Counted from the stretch's first letter, positions 1-8,544 are shown. The stretch: 64,000 nucleotides of DNA from PWPS01 sp964507105 (GCA_964507105.1 CAZDOR010000001.1:51332-115331); one strand, 5' to 3'. The notes: a model not told the origin generated them from the letters alone. Numbers and translations are program-made.

Positions 1-557
1 AACACCTTAGCCAATCCGAAAGCTTCAGCATCCAAAAGCCCGACATCCAAACCGGTTTTCTTAGCCACTTTTCTGTAAGCTTCAATGGTTTGATTGGGAA
101 CGGCAAGAAGAACCACTTCGAAAAGTTTTTTGTCGTCACGAGAGGTCTCCTTTATATTCCAATCGAGAGTAACTTGATTTATGGGAAGAGGAACCCTTTG
201 TTTCGCTTGAAAATGAATAGCGGACTCAATATCTTCCTTGTCCATTTGAGGAATCTCGAAAGAAGCCAGAAAACTGCTGAAATCGGGAAGAGAGAAAAGA
301 CTGTCTTTGGTTTTTATTCCCGCTTCCTTGAGAACCGCGGATAAAGTTTTTGAAATCGCTTCTATAGCCGAATTCAGGGAGATTTCATTATGAGAGATAC
401 TTTCCCGACCGGTTATGTTTTTAATCGTGGTCATTCCGTAATTAGTCAAATTAACCTCTTCGGTTTCCTCTTTTTTAGTGAGTTCAATGACCTTAATCGA
501 AGAAGTTCCGATGTCGATTCCGATACATTTTTTATCTTTTTTTGAAAATAGTGGCAT
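1..557 (-). CDS. pilM: Type IV pilus inner-membrane platform protein PilM, 5' part only
   Basis: Partial gene that runs off the left edge; about 185 codons are present from the ATG at 557 (complement of cat at 555-557). The protein opens MPLFSKKDKK and then CIGIDIGTSSIKVIEL, the first phosphate-binding loop of the actin-like ATPase fold used by PilM, followed by FSLPDFSSFLASFEIPQM, the usual second strand block. PilM is cytoplasmic and links the PilB extension ATPase to the PilN/PilO platform. A PilB-type ATPase sits at 21.2 kb, so a type IV pilus is likely made by this cell. The rest of the operon should lie beyond position 1. No Shine-Dalgarno sequence precedes the start. Confidence 0.88.
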   Translation of the reverse strand, partial: MPLFSKKDKKCIGIDIGTSSIKVIELTKKEETEEVNLTNYGMTTIKNITGRESISHNEISLNSAIEAISKTLSAVLKEAGIKTKDSLFSLPDFSSFLASFEIPQMDKEDIESAIHFQAKQRVPLPINQVTLDWNIKETSRDDKKLFEVVLLAVPNQTIEAYRKVAKKTGLDVGLLDAEAFGLAKV

Positions 558-615
558 TGAAAAAGTTTCTTTTTTTAATGATAAAGGATAATTATTCACT
601 TTGCAAAAAGCATTG

Positions 616-700
616 CGGTGGGGGTGGGATTCGAACCCACGAATCCGTGAGGATTGGCGGTTTTCAAAACCGCTGCCTTAAGCCACTCGGCCACCCCACC
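616..700 (-). tRNA. tRNA-Ser(UGA)
   Basis: Read on the minus strand it folds as a class II tRNA: acceptor GGTGGGG/CCCCACC, anticodon stem GCGGT/ACCGC around loop TTTGAAA (anticodon TGA), long variable arm, T loop TTCGAAT and discriminator G. CCA is not encoded. Confidence 0.96.
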
Positions 701-710
701 CGTTAAAATG

Positions 711-798
711 CGGAGAGGGAGGGATTCGAACCCTCGGTACCCGTGAAAGGTACAACACCTTAGCAGGGTGCCCCAATCGACCGCTCTGGCACCTCTCC
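711..798 (-). tRNA. tRNA-Ser(GCU)
   Basis: Class II tRNA on the minus strand: acceptor GGAGAGG/CCTCTCC, anticodon loop CTGCTAA (GCT), long variable arm, T loop TTCGAAT, discriminator G. It lies 10 bases from tRNA-Ser(UGA) in the same orientation, so the two are probably co-transcribed. Confidence 0.96.
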
Positions 799-884
799 TG
801 CTTGCATTCAAGTATACTAAAAACCGAAAACATTTTCAACTGGAAAAAAAGAAACTTTATGATAAAATAAAAAAAGTGAATTCC

Positions 885-957
885 GCCCTCGTAGTTTAAT
901 CGGATAAAACACAAGCTTGCGGAGCTTGCGATAGAGGTTCGAGTCCTCTCGAGGGCA
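885..957 (+). tRNA. tRNA-Arg(GCG)
   Basis: Acceptor GCCCTCG/CGAGGGC, D stem GTTT/AAAC, anticodon stem CAAGC/GCTTG around loop TTGCGGA (anticodon GCG), T stem AGAGG/CCTCT, discriminator A. CCA is not encoded. Bacteria normally read CGN with an ACG anticodon deaminated to ICG; a genomically encoded G34 is unusual (see findings). It lies 14 bases before recG. Confidence 0.93.
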
Positions 958-971
958 CAAAGTAAAAACTT

Positions 972-3062
972 ATGCAACTCTCCAACTCAATAAACAAAGT
1001 TCCAAAAATAGGACCCGAATACGAACGGAAATTAAAAAAGATGGAAATAACCACCGTCGGTGATCTTTTATTTCATTTTCCACACAGATACGAAGATTTT
1101 TCCGAAATTACCGACATAAAGAATCTTACAAAAGAAAAAAGAGCTACGATAAAGGGGGAGATTAAAACAATCAAATCGGGGAAAACTTCAAAAAAGAAAG
1201 TTCCGTACAGCGAGGCACTTATTCAAGATGACACGGGAGCAATAAAAATAATTTGGTTTTATCAACCTTATTTAACCCAAAATCTCAAAAAAGGACAAAA
1301 GATATACATTTCGGGAAAGCCTACATACGATAACGAAGGATTGCAGTTTGTAAATCCTTCATATGAAAAGGCAAAAAAAGAAACGATTCATACCGGAGGG
1401 CTGATAGCAGTTTATCCGGAGACGGAAGGGGTCTCTTCCAGATGGATTAGATACGTAATGAAGCCTCTTTTGGAAAAATATTTAAGCAATTTAAGCGAAA
1501 CATTACCTCAAGAAGTAATAAAAAAATACGACCTTTTGCCAATATCGAAAGCTTTGAAAAAAATACACTTTCCTTCTTCTCGAAAAGATGTAAAAAGAGC
1601 ACAAAGAAGATTCTCTTTTGAGCGCCTACTTTTTATACAGCTCGCTTCCCTGAAAAAACGAATGGATATAAAAAGAGAAGACTCCACTCCGGTTGAGATT
1701 GATATGGATTACGTAAAAGATTTTGTTTCTTCATTGTCTTTTAATTTAACCAATCCTCAAAAAAAATCCGCTTGGCAAATTTTACAAGACATACAAAAAC
1801 CCCATCCGATGAACAGGCTTTTGGAGGGGGATGTCGGATCGGGAAAGACTGTTGTAGCAACAATAGCCGCTCTGGCCACAGCCAAGGGAGGATACCAGGT
1901 CGCTTTCATGGCACCAACCGAGGTCTTGGCTACTCAGCACTTTAAAAAAGTGTCAAAAATGCTACAAGGTTTTAGACTGAATATAGCATTTTTAACCGGA
2001 AAAAAGGATAAATTTAAATCCAAGAAGTTAAAAAACCAATTCATAGAAATATCAAGGGAGAAGCTTTTGGAAAAAGTAAAATCCGGAGAAATGGACATAC
2101 TTATCGGAACCCATGCTTTAATTCAAGACAAAGTAATCTTTGATAATTTAGGGTTAGTCATAGTTGATGAGCAGCACAGATTCGGTGTAAGGCAACGTGC
2201 AAAACTTTGCAAGAAAGACCTTATCCCTCACCTACTTTCAATGACCGCAACTCCCATACCCAGAACTTTGGCTTTAACTCTTTACGGAGATCTGGACATA
2301 TCAATAATAGACGAATTGCCCGCGGGGAGAAAAAAAGTAAAAACGAAAATTGTAAACAGATCAAGCAGGTGTAAAATATATAAATTTACAAAAAAAGAAT
2401 TATCAAAAGGAAGGCAAGCTTTCGTGATTTGTCCTCGAATAGAGGAGCCGGAGGAAAACGAGGAAACAGCTTGGGCGGAAGTAACCTCAGTGGAAGAAAT
2501 GACTAAAAAACTTAAAAAAGAATTTTCTGATTATAATATAGAATCACTCCACGGGGATCTATCTTCTACCAAAAAAGCAAAAAGAATGGAAAAATTTAAA
2601 AAGAAAAAGATAGATGTATTGGTTTCAACTTCCGTAATCGAAGTCGGAGTTGACGTTCCCAATGCAACGGTAATGATTATTGAAAGTGCCGAAATGTTCG
2701 GGTTGGCTCAACTTCATCAATTCAGGGGGCGAGTAGGGAGAAGCGATCATCAGTCTTACTGCTTTTTATTCTCCGGATCCAATTCTGAAAAATCAAAAAA
2801 AAGATTGAAGGCCTTGATCGAATCCGAAGATAGTTTTGAATTGGCTGAAAAAGATCTGAAGCTCCGTGGACCCGGTGATTTAACCGGAAAACGACAATGG
2901 GGAGTGGCAAGCTTTACCATGGAAGCTCTTAAAAATATCAAATTGGTTCAAGAAACCAAGGAGGCGGCAAAAGAGATATTGGAAAAAGATCCAGGACTGG
3001 AAAACAATAAACTGATTAAGAAAAAACTGAAATCAGTAGAGAAGAATTTACACTTTGAATAA
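972..3062 (+). CDS. recG: ATP-dependent DNA helicase RecG
   Basis: A 696-residue protein of normal RecG length. RecG is a cytoplasmic branch-migrating helicase that reverses stalled replication forks and processes Holliday junctions. Seen in order: an N-terminal wedge/OB region (about 55-150), Walker A GDVGSGKT at about 286-293, the DEQH box at about 399-402 followed by RFGVRQR, TATPIPRTLAL (motif III region), STSVIEVGVDVPNAT and QFRGRVGRSDHQSYC (motifs V-VI), and the RecG-specific C-terminal block LKLRGPGDLTGKRQWG. The start ATG at 972 follows tRNA-Arg(GCG) by 14 bases with no Shine-Dalgarno sequence. The 237 bases after its stop hold a highly structured element rather than another gene. Confidence 0.97.
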   Translation: MQLSNSINKVPKIGPEYERKLKKMEITTVGDLLFHFPHRYEDFSEITDIKNLTKEKRATIKGEIKTIKSGKTSKKKVPYSEALIQDDTGAIKIIWFYQPYLTQNLKKGQKIYISGKPTYDNEGLQFVNPSYEKAKKETIHTGGLIAVYPETEGVSSRWIRYVMKPLLEKYLSNLSETLPQEVIKKYDLLPISKALKKIHFPSSRKDVKRAQRRFSFERLLFIQLASLKKRMDIKREDSTPVEIDMDYVKDFVSSLSFNLTNPQKKSAWQILQDIQKPHPMNRLLEGDVGSGKTVVATIAALATAKGGYQVAFMAPTEVLATQHFKKVSKMLQGFRLNIAFLTGKKDKFKSKKLKNQFIEISREKLLEKVKSGEMDILIGTHALIQDKVIFDNLGLVIVDEQHRFGVRQRAKLCKKDLIPHLLSMTATPIPRTLALTLYGDLDISIIDELPAGRKKVKTKIVNRSSRCKIYKFTKKELSKGRQAFVICPRIEEPEENEETAWAEVTSVEEMTKKLKKEFSDYNIESLHGDLSSTKKAKRMEKFKKKKIDVLVSTSVIEVGVDVPNATVMIIESAEMFGLAQLHQFRGRVGRSDHQSYCFLFSGSNSEKSKKRLKALIESEDSFELAEKDLKLRGPGDLTGKRQWGVASFTMEALKNIKLVQETKEAAKEILEKDPGLENNKLIKKKLKSVEKNLHFE

Positions 3063-3096
3063 AAAATCCGCAATTGCGAACTTGCCATTATTAACG

Positions 3097-3290
3097 TTTT
3101 TACTTTAGAGTAAAAATGTTCTCACTGAAAGAATTTTTTATTTTTATTTTCAGAACGAAAATACCCCCTTCACGGAAGCTCTCGAAAAGGATTTTGCGTG
3201 GTCTTTTCGCTAAAAAAGAAAATTCTCGAGAGAGCAGATCCCGAATTCCCGCTGGGAATTATTAAGGATCGGTTCTTGTGAAGAGGGTAT
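3097..3290. ncRNA. Candidate structured RNA of unknown class
   Basis: Non-coding stretch between recG and tRNA-Glu with nested complementarity. An outer stem pairs 3161-3173 with 3278-3290 (12 of 13 pairs, one C/A mismatch). Inside it sit GCTCTC at 3178-3183 with GAGAGC at 3230-3235 (or alternatively CGAAAAG 3183-3189 with CTTTTCG 3203-3209) and GATCC 3237-3241 with GGATC 3266-3270, which encloses AATTCCC/GGGAATT (3244-3260). Two more hairpins precede it: TTTTTACT/AGTAAAAA at 3097-3116 and CTGAAA/TTTCAG at 3125-3153. Strand is undecided; on minus it would follow tRNA-Glu by 9 bases. Hallmarks of RNase P, SRP, tmRNA and 6S RNA were looked for and not found. Confidence 0.45.
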
Positions 3291-3299
3291 TGAATGATG

Positions 3300-3374
3300 T
3301 GACCCCGAGGGGATTTGAACCCCTGTTACCAGGATGAAAACCTGGCGTCCTGGGCCAAGCTAGACGACGGGGCC
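3300..3374 (-). tRNA. tRNA-Glu(UUC)
   Basis: Acceptor GGCCCCG/CGGGGTC with one G-U pair, anticodon stem CCAGG/CCTGG around loop TTTTCAT (TTC), T loop TTCAAAT. CCA is not encoded. Confidence 0.95.
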
Positions 3375-3423
3375 ATTGATTTTCAATTCAACAAGCTTTT
3401 TGTAATGTCAAGTTCTTTTGTAG

Positions 3424-3429
3424 TATAAT
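3424..3429 (+). promoter_or_regulatory. Probable tsaD promoter -10 box
   Basis: Perfect TATAAT; transcription would begin near 3436, leaving a leader of about 18 bases before the tsaD ATG at 3454. No convincing -35 box. Confidence 0.55.
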
Positions 3430-3453
3430 GAAGTAATAAAAAAAGTCAAATTT

Positions 3454-4551
3454 ATGAAAATATTAGCAATAGAAACATCTTGCGACGATACGTGCATAGC
3501 TATACTGCAAAAAAAAGAAGGTAAATTAAAGTTTTTATCTTCAACACTTTCATCACAAATAGAAGTGCACAGAGAGTGGGGAGGGGTTTATCCGACTTTA
3601 GCAAAAAGAGAGCACCAAAAAAATCTGGTTCCCGTTCTGAAAAAGTCTTTAAAAGAAGCAAGTTTGCTTGAAAAGGGGGGTTCCTACAAAGAAGTGTCCG
3701 AAATCCTTAAAAGAGAAGAGGTTTTGGCTGAAAATTTAACTCAATTTCTAAAAAAACACAACGCTCCTGACATAGATTATTTAGCCGTAACAGTCGGTCC
3801 CGGTCTCGATCCGTCACTCTGGGTGGGAATAAACTTTGCGAAAACTCTCGCATTCAATTGGAATAAACCCGTAATCCCGGTAAATCATATCAAGGCTCAC
3901 TTTTTAGCTCCTTTGGTTTTGGAAGGAGGATCCTTCCCTACGGTATCTCTTTTAGCCAGCGGCGGACACACCCAGCTCATAACCTCCAAAGATTTAAAAA
4001 CTCATACCGTCATAGGAAAAACCAGAGACGATGCAGCTGGAGAGTGTTTTGACAAAACTGCCAGAATAATAGGACTCGATTATCCGGGAGGTCCGGAAAT
4101 TGCCAAATTAGTAAAAGAGGAAACTGACAAAAAAGTTTCTCTACCCAGACCGATGATTAAATCAAAAAATTACGACTTCAGTTTTTCCGGTCTAAAAACT
4201 GCTGTTTTATATAAATGGAAAGATGAAAAAGACAAGACAAAAGACTTCAAAGTTGCAATGGCAAAAGAAATCCAGCAGGCAATAACCGACGTATTGGTCG
4301 AAAAAACATTTAAAGCAGTAGAAGAATATAATGCAAAAACCGTCGTAGTCGGCGGAGGTGTTTCCGCCAACCTAATGCTTAGAGAAAAGATAAAAAAACG
4401 TGGAAAAAAAATAAAAGTAATACTCCCCGATTTGGATTTTTCTACGGATAACGCTAAAATGATTGCGGTAACTGCAGCCTGTGAAAATGAAAGCCCTCTA
4501 ACCGTAGATTGGAAAGAGCTTGAATCAAAGCCAAACCTTAAAATTAACTAA
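3454..4551 (+). CDS. tsaD: tRNA N6-threonylcarbamoyladenosine synthase catalytic subunit TsaD
   Basis: TsaD transfers threonylcarbamoyl from its AMP adduct to A37 of ANN-decoding tRNAs, working with TsaB and TsaE in the cytoplasm. The 365-residue protein starts MKILAIETSCDDTCIAIL, carries the metal-binding HIKAH (H145, H149), the nucleotide loop SLLASGGHTQLI, DDAAGECFDKTAR and the late GGGVSAN motif. It is about 25-30 residues longer than common TsaD; the extra segment lies at about 70-100 between HREWGGVYP and AVTVGPGLDP. tsaE is 17 kb away on the other strand; tsaB is not in the window. It is followed after 23 bases by valS, which has its own -10 box. Confidence 0.96.
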   Translation: MKILAIETSCDDTCIAILQKKEGKLKFLSSTLSSQIEVHREWGGVYPTLAKREHQKNLVPVLKKSLKEASLLEKGGSYKEVSEILKREEVLAENLTQFLKKHNAPDIDYLAVTVGPGLDPSLWVGINFAKTLAFNWNKPVIPVNHIKAHFLAPLVLEGGSFPTVSLLASGGHTQLITSKDLKTHTVIGKTRDDAAGECFDKTARIIGLDYPGGPEIAKLVKEETDKKVSLPRPMIKSKNYDFSFSGLKTAVLYKWKDEKDKTKDFKVAMAKEIQQAITDVLVEKTFKAVEEYNAKTVVVGGGVSANLMLREKIKKRGKKIKVILPDLDFSTDNAKMIAVTAACENESPLTVDWKELESKPNLKIN

Positions 4552-4557
4552 AATTTT

Positions 4558-4566
4558 TGCTATACT
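4558..4566 (+). promoter_or_regulatory. Probable valS promoter, extended -10 box
   Basis: TGC followed directly by TATACT at 4561-4566. Transcription would start near 4573, while the valS ATG is at 4575, so the message would be essentially leaderless. Confidence 0.55.
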
Positions 4567-4574
4567 GAACCATT

Positions 4575-6719
4575 ATGGATATACCAAAAGCATACAAGCC
4601 AAATAAAAAAGAGAAGGGAGTTTATGATCTTTGGGAAAAAACGGGATTTTTTAATCCGGAAAATCTACCCGAGAGACACAAAAAACCCTTCTCGATTCTG
4701 ATGCCACCTCCGAATGCAAATGACCCTCTTCACATGGGTCATGCCGTCTTCATAACTCTTCAAGACATCATGACGAGATACAACAGAATGAGTGGAAAAA
4801 AAGCATTGTGGCTTCCCGGCACGGATCACGCCGGTTTCGAAACGCAAGTGGTCTTTGAGAAAAAGTTGGAGAAAAAAGGAGAAACCCGACTGGATATGGA
4901 TCGAGATGAATTTTATGAAAAGGTCTGGAATTACACCCAAAAAAACAGGGACATAGTAAGAAAGCAGATCAAAAAACTGGGTGCTTCCTGTGACTGGAGT
5001 AAAGATACTTTTACTTTGGATGAAAAAATAGTGAAAACCACTTACAAGACTTTTAAAAAGCTGGTGGACGATGGATTGGTCTACAGAAAAAAAAGGCTGG
5101 TCAACTATTGCACCAATCATGAAACTGCTTTTTCCGACCTGGAAGTTGATTATGTCGAAAGAAAAACTCCTCTCTATTACATAAAATACGGTCCTTTCAT
5201 CTTAGCTACCACCAGACCGGAAACTAAATTCGGAGACACGGCAATAGCTGTTCATCCCGATGACCGAAAATACAGAAAATACGTTGGTAAAAAGATAAAA
5301 ATAAAGACTCTTTTCGGAGAAAAAAAGATAAAGGTAATTGCCGATAAGGCCGTGGACAGAGAGTTCGGAACGGGGGCGGTTAAGGTTACTCCCGCCCATT
5401 CGGAGAAAGACTACGAAATATGGGAAAGACACAAAGACGAAATGCCCGAACCGATCGAAGTAATAGACAAGAAGGGAAAAATGACCGAAGCAGCGGGACC
5501 TTATGAAGGAATGTCCACAAAAAAGGCAAGAAAAAAGGTAGCTGAAGACTTGAGAAAGGAAGGGATTCTCCAACGAGTCGATGAAGATTATGAACATAAT
5601 TTATCCGTATGCTACAAATGTGGGAAAGAAATCGAACCACTGTTGATGAAGCAATGGTTCATAGACATAAAACCGCTCGCCAAACCGGCAATAAAAGCAG
5701 TTGAAGAAGGGGAGGTGGAGATAGTTCCCGACAATTATCGAAAAGTTTACCTTCATTGGATGAAAAATATAAAAGACTGGAACATATCACGCCAAAACTG
5801 GTGGGGAATAAAGATTCCGGCCTGGAAATGTTCGGAGTGTTCTACAAGGGAAAATGAAAAATGGATCGTAACCGAAGGAGAAAAACCGGATGAGTGCTCG
5901 AATTGTGGAAACACTAACTTGGAAAAGGATACCGATGTTTTCGACACCTGGTTTTCTTCCGGTCAGTGGCCTTTCGCAACATTGTTAAACGAAAAAGAAA
6001 AACTTGAAGAGTACTACCCCACTTCAGTTATGGAGACCGGTTTTGATATTCTCTTTTTCTGGGTAGCCAGAATGATTATGCTCAGTCTTTATAGGACAGA
6101 GGAGATTCCTTTCGAAACCGTCTACCTTCACGGACTAATCCGAGACAAAAACGGAGATAAAATGTCCAAATCAAAGGGAAACGTTATTAATCCTATCGAA
6201 GTGGCGGAAAAATACGGAACCGATGCACTGAGAATGTCCTTAATTATCGGCAATATGCCCGGAAAAGATCACTCCATAGTGGAAAATGAAATAAAAGGAT
6301 ACAGAAACTACGTAAATAAAATCTGGAACATGTTCCGCTTTTTGATGATGCGGTGTGAAGACTATGACCCCAAAAACAACCCCGAGCTAAGCAAGGAAGA
6401 CAAAGAATTAATCAAAGAATTCAAAGAAAAAGCGAGAGAAATAACCGATCACATCGAAAACTTTGAATTTTCCCACGCCGGAGAAAAACTATACCACTAT
6501 AGCTGGCATCGCTTTGCGGACGAAATAATAGAAAACTCAAAAGAGGTTCTCAATAACGAAAAAAGAAAAGACGGTAGACAAAAAGCGTTAATTACCATCT
6601 TTGCCGGAATCATAAAATTAGCTCATCCTTTTATTCCTTTCGTGACGGAAGAAATATATCAAAAAATGCCACTCACCGATAAAAAGGAGACTTTGATGAT
6701 CGAAGAGTGGCCAGTCTAA
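4575..6719 (+). CDS. valS: Valyl-tRNA synthetase, short form
   Basis: Class I synthetase that charges tRNA-Val and edits threonine. Seen: PPPNANDPLHMGHA with the HIGH-type motif at 53-56, LWLPGTDHAGFETQ, a CP1 editing region containing ATTRPET and TGAVKVTPAHS, a tryptophan/arginine block RQNWWGIKIPAW, a zinc-type pair of Cys-x2-Cys motifs, DVFDTWFSSGQWP, and KMSKS at 529-533. The PPPN...LHMGHA form and DHAG point to Val rather than Ile or Leu. At 714 residues it is some 170-240 residues shorter than usual bacterial ValRS: the C-terminal anticodon-binding part is compact and the terminal coiled-coil arm is missing. The next gene starts inside its stop codon (TAATG). Confidence 0.93.
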   Translation: MDIPKAYKPNKKEKGVYDLWEKTGFFNPENLPERHKKPFSILMPPPNANDPLHMGHAVFITLQDIMTRYNRMSGKKALWLPGTDHAGFETQVVFEKKLEKKGETRLDMDRDEFYEKVWNYTQKNRDIVRKQIKKLGASCDWSKDTFTLDEKIVKTTYKTFKKLVDDGLVYRKKRLVNYCTNHETAFSDLEVDYVERKTPLYYIKYGPFILATTRPETKFGDTAIAVHPDDRKYRKYVGKKIKIKTLFGEKKIKVIADKAVDREFGTGAVKVTPAHSEKDYEIWERHKDEMPEPIEVIDKKGKMTEAAGPYEGMSTKKARKKVAEDLRKEGILQRVDEDYEHNLSVCYKCGKEIEPLLMKQWFIDIKPLAKPAIKAVEEGEVEIVPDNYRKVYLHWMKNIKDWNISRQNWWGIKIPAWKCSECSTRENEKWIVTEGEKPDECSNCGNTNLEKDTDVFDTWFSSGQWPFATLLNEKEKLEEYYPTSVMETGFDILFFWVARMIMLSLYRTEEIPFETVYLHGLIRDKNGDKMSKSKGNVINPIEVAEKYGTDALRMSLIIGNMPGKDHSIVENEIKGYRNYVNKIWNMFRFLMMRCEDYDPKNNPELSKEDKELIKEFKEKAREITDHIENFEFSHAGEKLYHYSWHRFADEIIENSKEVLNNEKRKDGRQKALITIFAGIIKLAHPFIPFVTEEIYQKMPLTDKKETLMIEEWPV

Positions 6720-7447
6720 TGGAGTCACTATCTCTTTTCATTTTAGGAATTCTTCCCAGTTTAATCTGGTTGATTTATTTCCTGGAAAAAGACAATGATC
6801 CCGAACCGAAGAAGATGATATTCTTAGTTTTCGTTCTCGGTGTTATCGGGGCGGCAGTAGCCGCCTCGATACAAGCCCCGGTAAGGAACTTTTTGCAAAC
6901 GGATTCCGTTTTTTCGGGTGAAAATATTTCCGGTTTAATAGATTCGTTCGTAGCAATCGCTTTTTTGGAAGAGTCGGTAAAATTGTTGGCAGTACTGGGA
7001 GGAGTTTTTCTTTTTAAGGTCGGTGAGCTCGACGAGCCGGTCGATTTTATGATATACATGATAACCGCCGGTCTCGGTTTTGCAGCTCTGGAAAATCTAC
7101 TTTATTTTTCAATGGCCAAAGAAATGTTCCCCGAAACTTTAACCGAATTAGCCTTTTTAAGGTTCGGTATAACTACTCTTTTTCATGCCGTTTCAGCGGG
7201 AATACTCGGTTATTTTTTAGCATTTTCGGTGAGAAAAATGAAAAAAAGAATAATTTTTCAAGGTCTCTTGGTGGTAACTTTTTTTCACGCATTGTATAAT
7301 GAGCTTGTAGAATTAATGACAAGAACCGAATCGATAATTTATCCAACATTGCTTTTGTCCTTTCTTCTCGTTCTCACCGTTGTATTAGTTAAGGCGTTTA
7401 AGCAAACTAAAAGAATGAGGGGAATTTGCAAGCCTTTTGTTAAATAA
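6719..7447 (+). CDS. prsW: PrsW-family glutamic intramembrane protease
   Basis: A 242-residue polytopic membrane protein of the PrsW/CAAX-like protease group, which cleaves membrane proteins such as anti-sigma factors. Visible catalytic pattern: FLEESVK with E84-E85, GFAALENLLYF with E125-N126, LFHAVSAG with H156, and FHALYNE with H190 and N194. About seven hydrophobic segments. An in-frame ATG exists at 6707, but the ATG at 6719 overlaps the valS stop by one base, gives a better signal-anchor start (MESLSLFILGILPS) and is preferred. Its target cannot be told from context; no anti-sigma factor is nearby. Confidence 0.88.
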   Translation: MESLSLFILGILPSLIWLIYFLEKDNDPEPKKMIFLVFVLGVIGAAVAASIQAPVRNFLQTDSVFSGENISGLIDSFVAIAFLEESVKLLAVLGGVFLFKVGELDEPVDFMIYMITAGLGFAALENLLYFSMAKEMFPETLTELAFLRFGITTLFHAVSAGILGYFLAFSVRKMKKRIIFQGLLVVTFFHALYNELVELMTRTESIIYPTLLLSFLLVLTVVLVKAFKQTKRMRGICKPFVK

Positions 7448-7458
7448 AATAAACTAAT

Positions 7459-7860
7459 ATGCCAAAAAAAGAAGAGTGGGAAACAAAAAAGATTGACGAG
7501 GATAATAAAAAATCCTGGCTTTCTCGAAAAGGAGAGCTGGTCATAGACGTTTACAAAACGGCAAATAATATCGTCATCCAAGCACCGATAGCAGGAATAA
7601 AAAAAGACGAATTGGACATAGTAGCGGAAAAAGAAATGGTATCCATTCGTGGAAACCGGGGAAAACCAAAAAGAAAAGATGTAGAGGAAGTCTTCACTCG
7701 GGAGTGTTTTTGGGGGGAGTTTTCCCGAGAAATAATTCTCCCCGAAGAAACCGACACATCGAGGGTTTCGGCGGAAATTAAGGAAGGAATCCTAACCATA
7801 AGAGTTCCCAGAATAAATATAGAAGAAAAAAAAGAAGTAGAACTCAAAGAAGATGAGTAA
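7459..7860 (+). CDS. Small heat-shock protein, Hsp20/alpha-crystallin family
   Basis: A 133-residue cytoplasmic ATP-independent holdase chaperone. The alpha-crystallin domain spans about 25-120: LVIDVYKTANNIVIQAPIAG (first beta strands), then SIRGNRGK, the FSREIILPE strand and the signature GILTIRVPR near the end of the domain. The N-terminal arm is short and charged. It lies 11 bases after prsW and its last 8 bases overlap the next gene, so the block valS-prsW-hsp20-methyltransferase reads as one operon. No heat-shock operator (CIRCE) was seen upstream. Confidence 0.92.
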   Translation: MPKKEEWETKKIDEDNKKSWLSRKGELVIDVYKTANNIVIQAPIAGIKKDELDIVAEKEMVSIRGNRGKPKRKDVEEVFTRECFWGEFSREIILPEETDTSRVSAEIKEGILTIRVPRINIEEKKEVELKEDE

Positions 7861-8413
7861 TTTAAAAATACTTTTTCTTCTCTTTTTCAATCTGCTTTTC
7901 ATAACTTTATCCCTTTTGCTGGTTTTTTTTCTTTTTTCTCCGGCAAGCTTGAAATCTTACTTAACCGGATCACCATTGGTTCCCACTCCAAAAAAAGAGA
8001 TAAGGTCATGCTTGAAGGCAGTTAACTTGAGTCCCGACGAAACGCTTCTCGACCTGGGTTCCGGAACGGGAAGGGTTTTAATAATTGCAAACAAGGAGTT
8101 CGGAGCAAAGGTAAGAGGAATAGAGCACTCCAAAATAACTGCTCTTATTTCAAAAATAAATCTCATTTTAAGAGGTGTTTCGGGTGAAATCGTTTCCGGA
8201 GATTTTTTAAACGAGGATTTTTCCGAGGCGGATGTTGTTTTTACTTATTTATCAACAACTCTTCTCAAAAAGATTTACCGAAAAATAAAAGAGAAGGACC
8301 GAAATATAACGATAGTCAGTTATTGCTTTCCCGTTCCCGGAGTAGAAGAAACGAAAAAAACTGAAAGCGAAAGAGGAAAATCCATATACGTTTATAAATT
8401 AAAGACAAACTAA
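7853..8413 (+). CDS. Membrane-anchored class I SAM-dependent methyltransferase
   Basis: A 186-residue protein with a hydrophobic N-terminal anchor (about 5-30) followed by a Rossmann-type methyltransferase domain. Motif I reads LLDLGSGTGRV (about 65-75), then the acidic strand-2 end GIEHSK, SGDFLNEDFSEADVVFTYLS for motifs II-III. Proteins with this layout resemble the small DOT1-like/lysine methyltransferases common in candidate phyla, but the substrate cannot be told here. The ATG overlaps the hsp20 stop by 8 bases, which indicates translational coupling. Confidence 0.8.
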   Translation: MSNLKILFLLFFNLLFITLSLLLVFFLFSPASLKSYLTGSPLVPTPKKEIRSCLKAVNLSPDETLLDLGSGTGRVLIIANKEFGAKVRGIEHSKITALISKINLILRGVSGEIVSGDFLNEDFSEADVVFTYLSTTLLKKIYRKIKEKDRNITIVSYCFPVPGVEETKKTESERGKSIYVYKLKTN

Positions 8414-8426
8414 ACACTATAATATG

Positions 8427-8510
8427 TGCCGAGGGTGGGATTCGAACCCACAAGCCCTTGCGGGCAACAGGCCCTAAACCTGTCGCGGTTGCCGATTTCG
8501 CCACCTCGGC
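8427..8510 (-). tRNA. tRNA-Leu(UAG)
   Basis: Class II tRNA: acceptor GCCGAGG/CCTCGGC, anticodon stem ACAGG/CCTGT with loop TTTAGGG (TAG), long variable arm, T loop TTCGAAT, discriminator A. Confidence 0.96.
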
Positions 8511-8544
8511 TCAAGCTAATTCTAAAAGCGTTAAAAATAAAATC

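Noticed and set aside
90..344. 84-codon plus-strand frame near the left edge
   Set aside because: Antisense to pilM, whose coding and motifs are clear.
596..977. Minus-strand frames over 596-977
   Set aside because: They run through tRNA-Ser(UGA), tRNA-Ser(GCU) and tRNA-Arg(GCG).
3061..3300. RNase P, SRP, 6S or tmRNA at the structured element
   Set aside because: None of the conserved core sequences of those RNAs could be found, and the length is too short for RNase P RNA.
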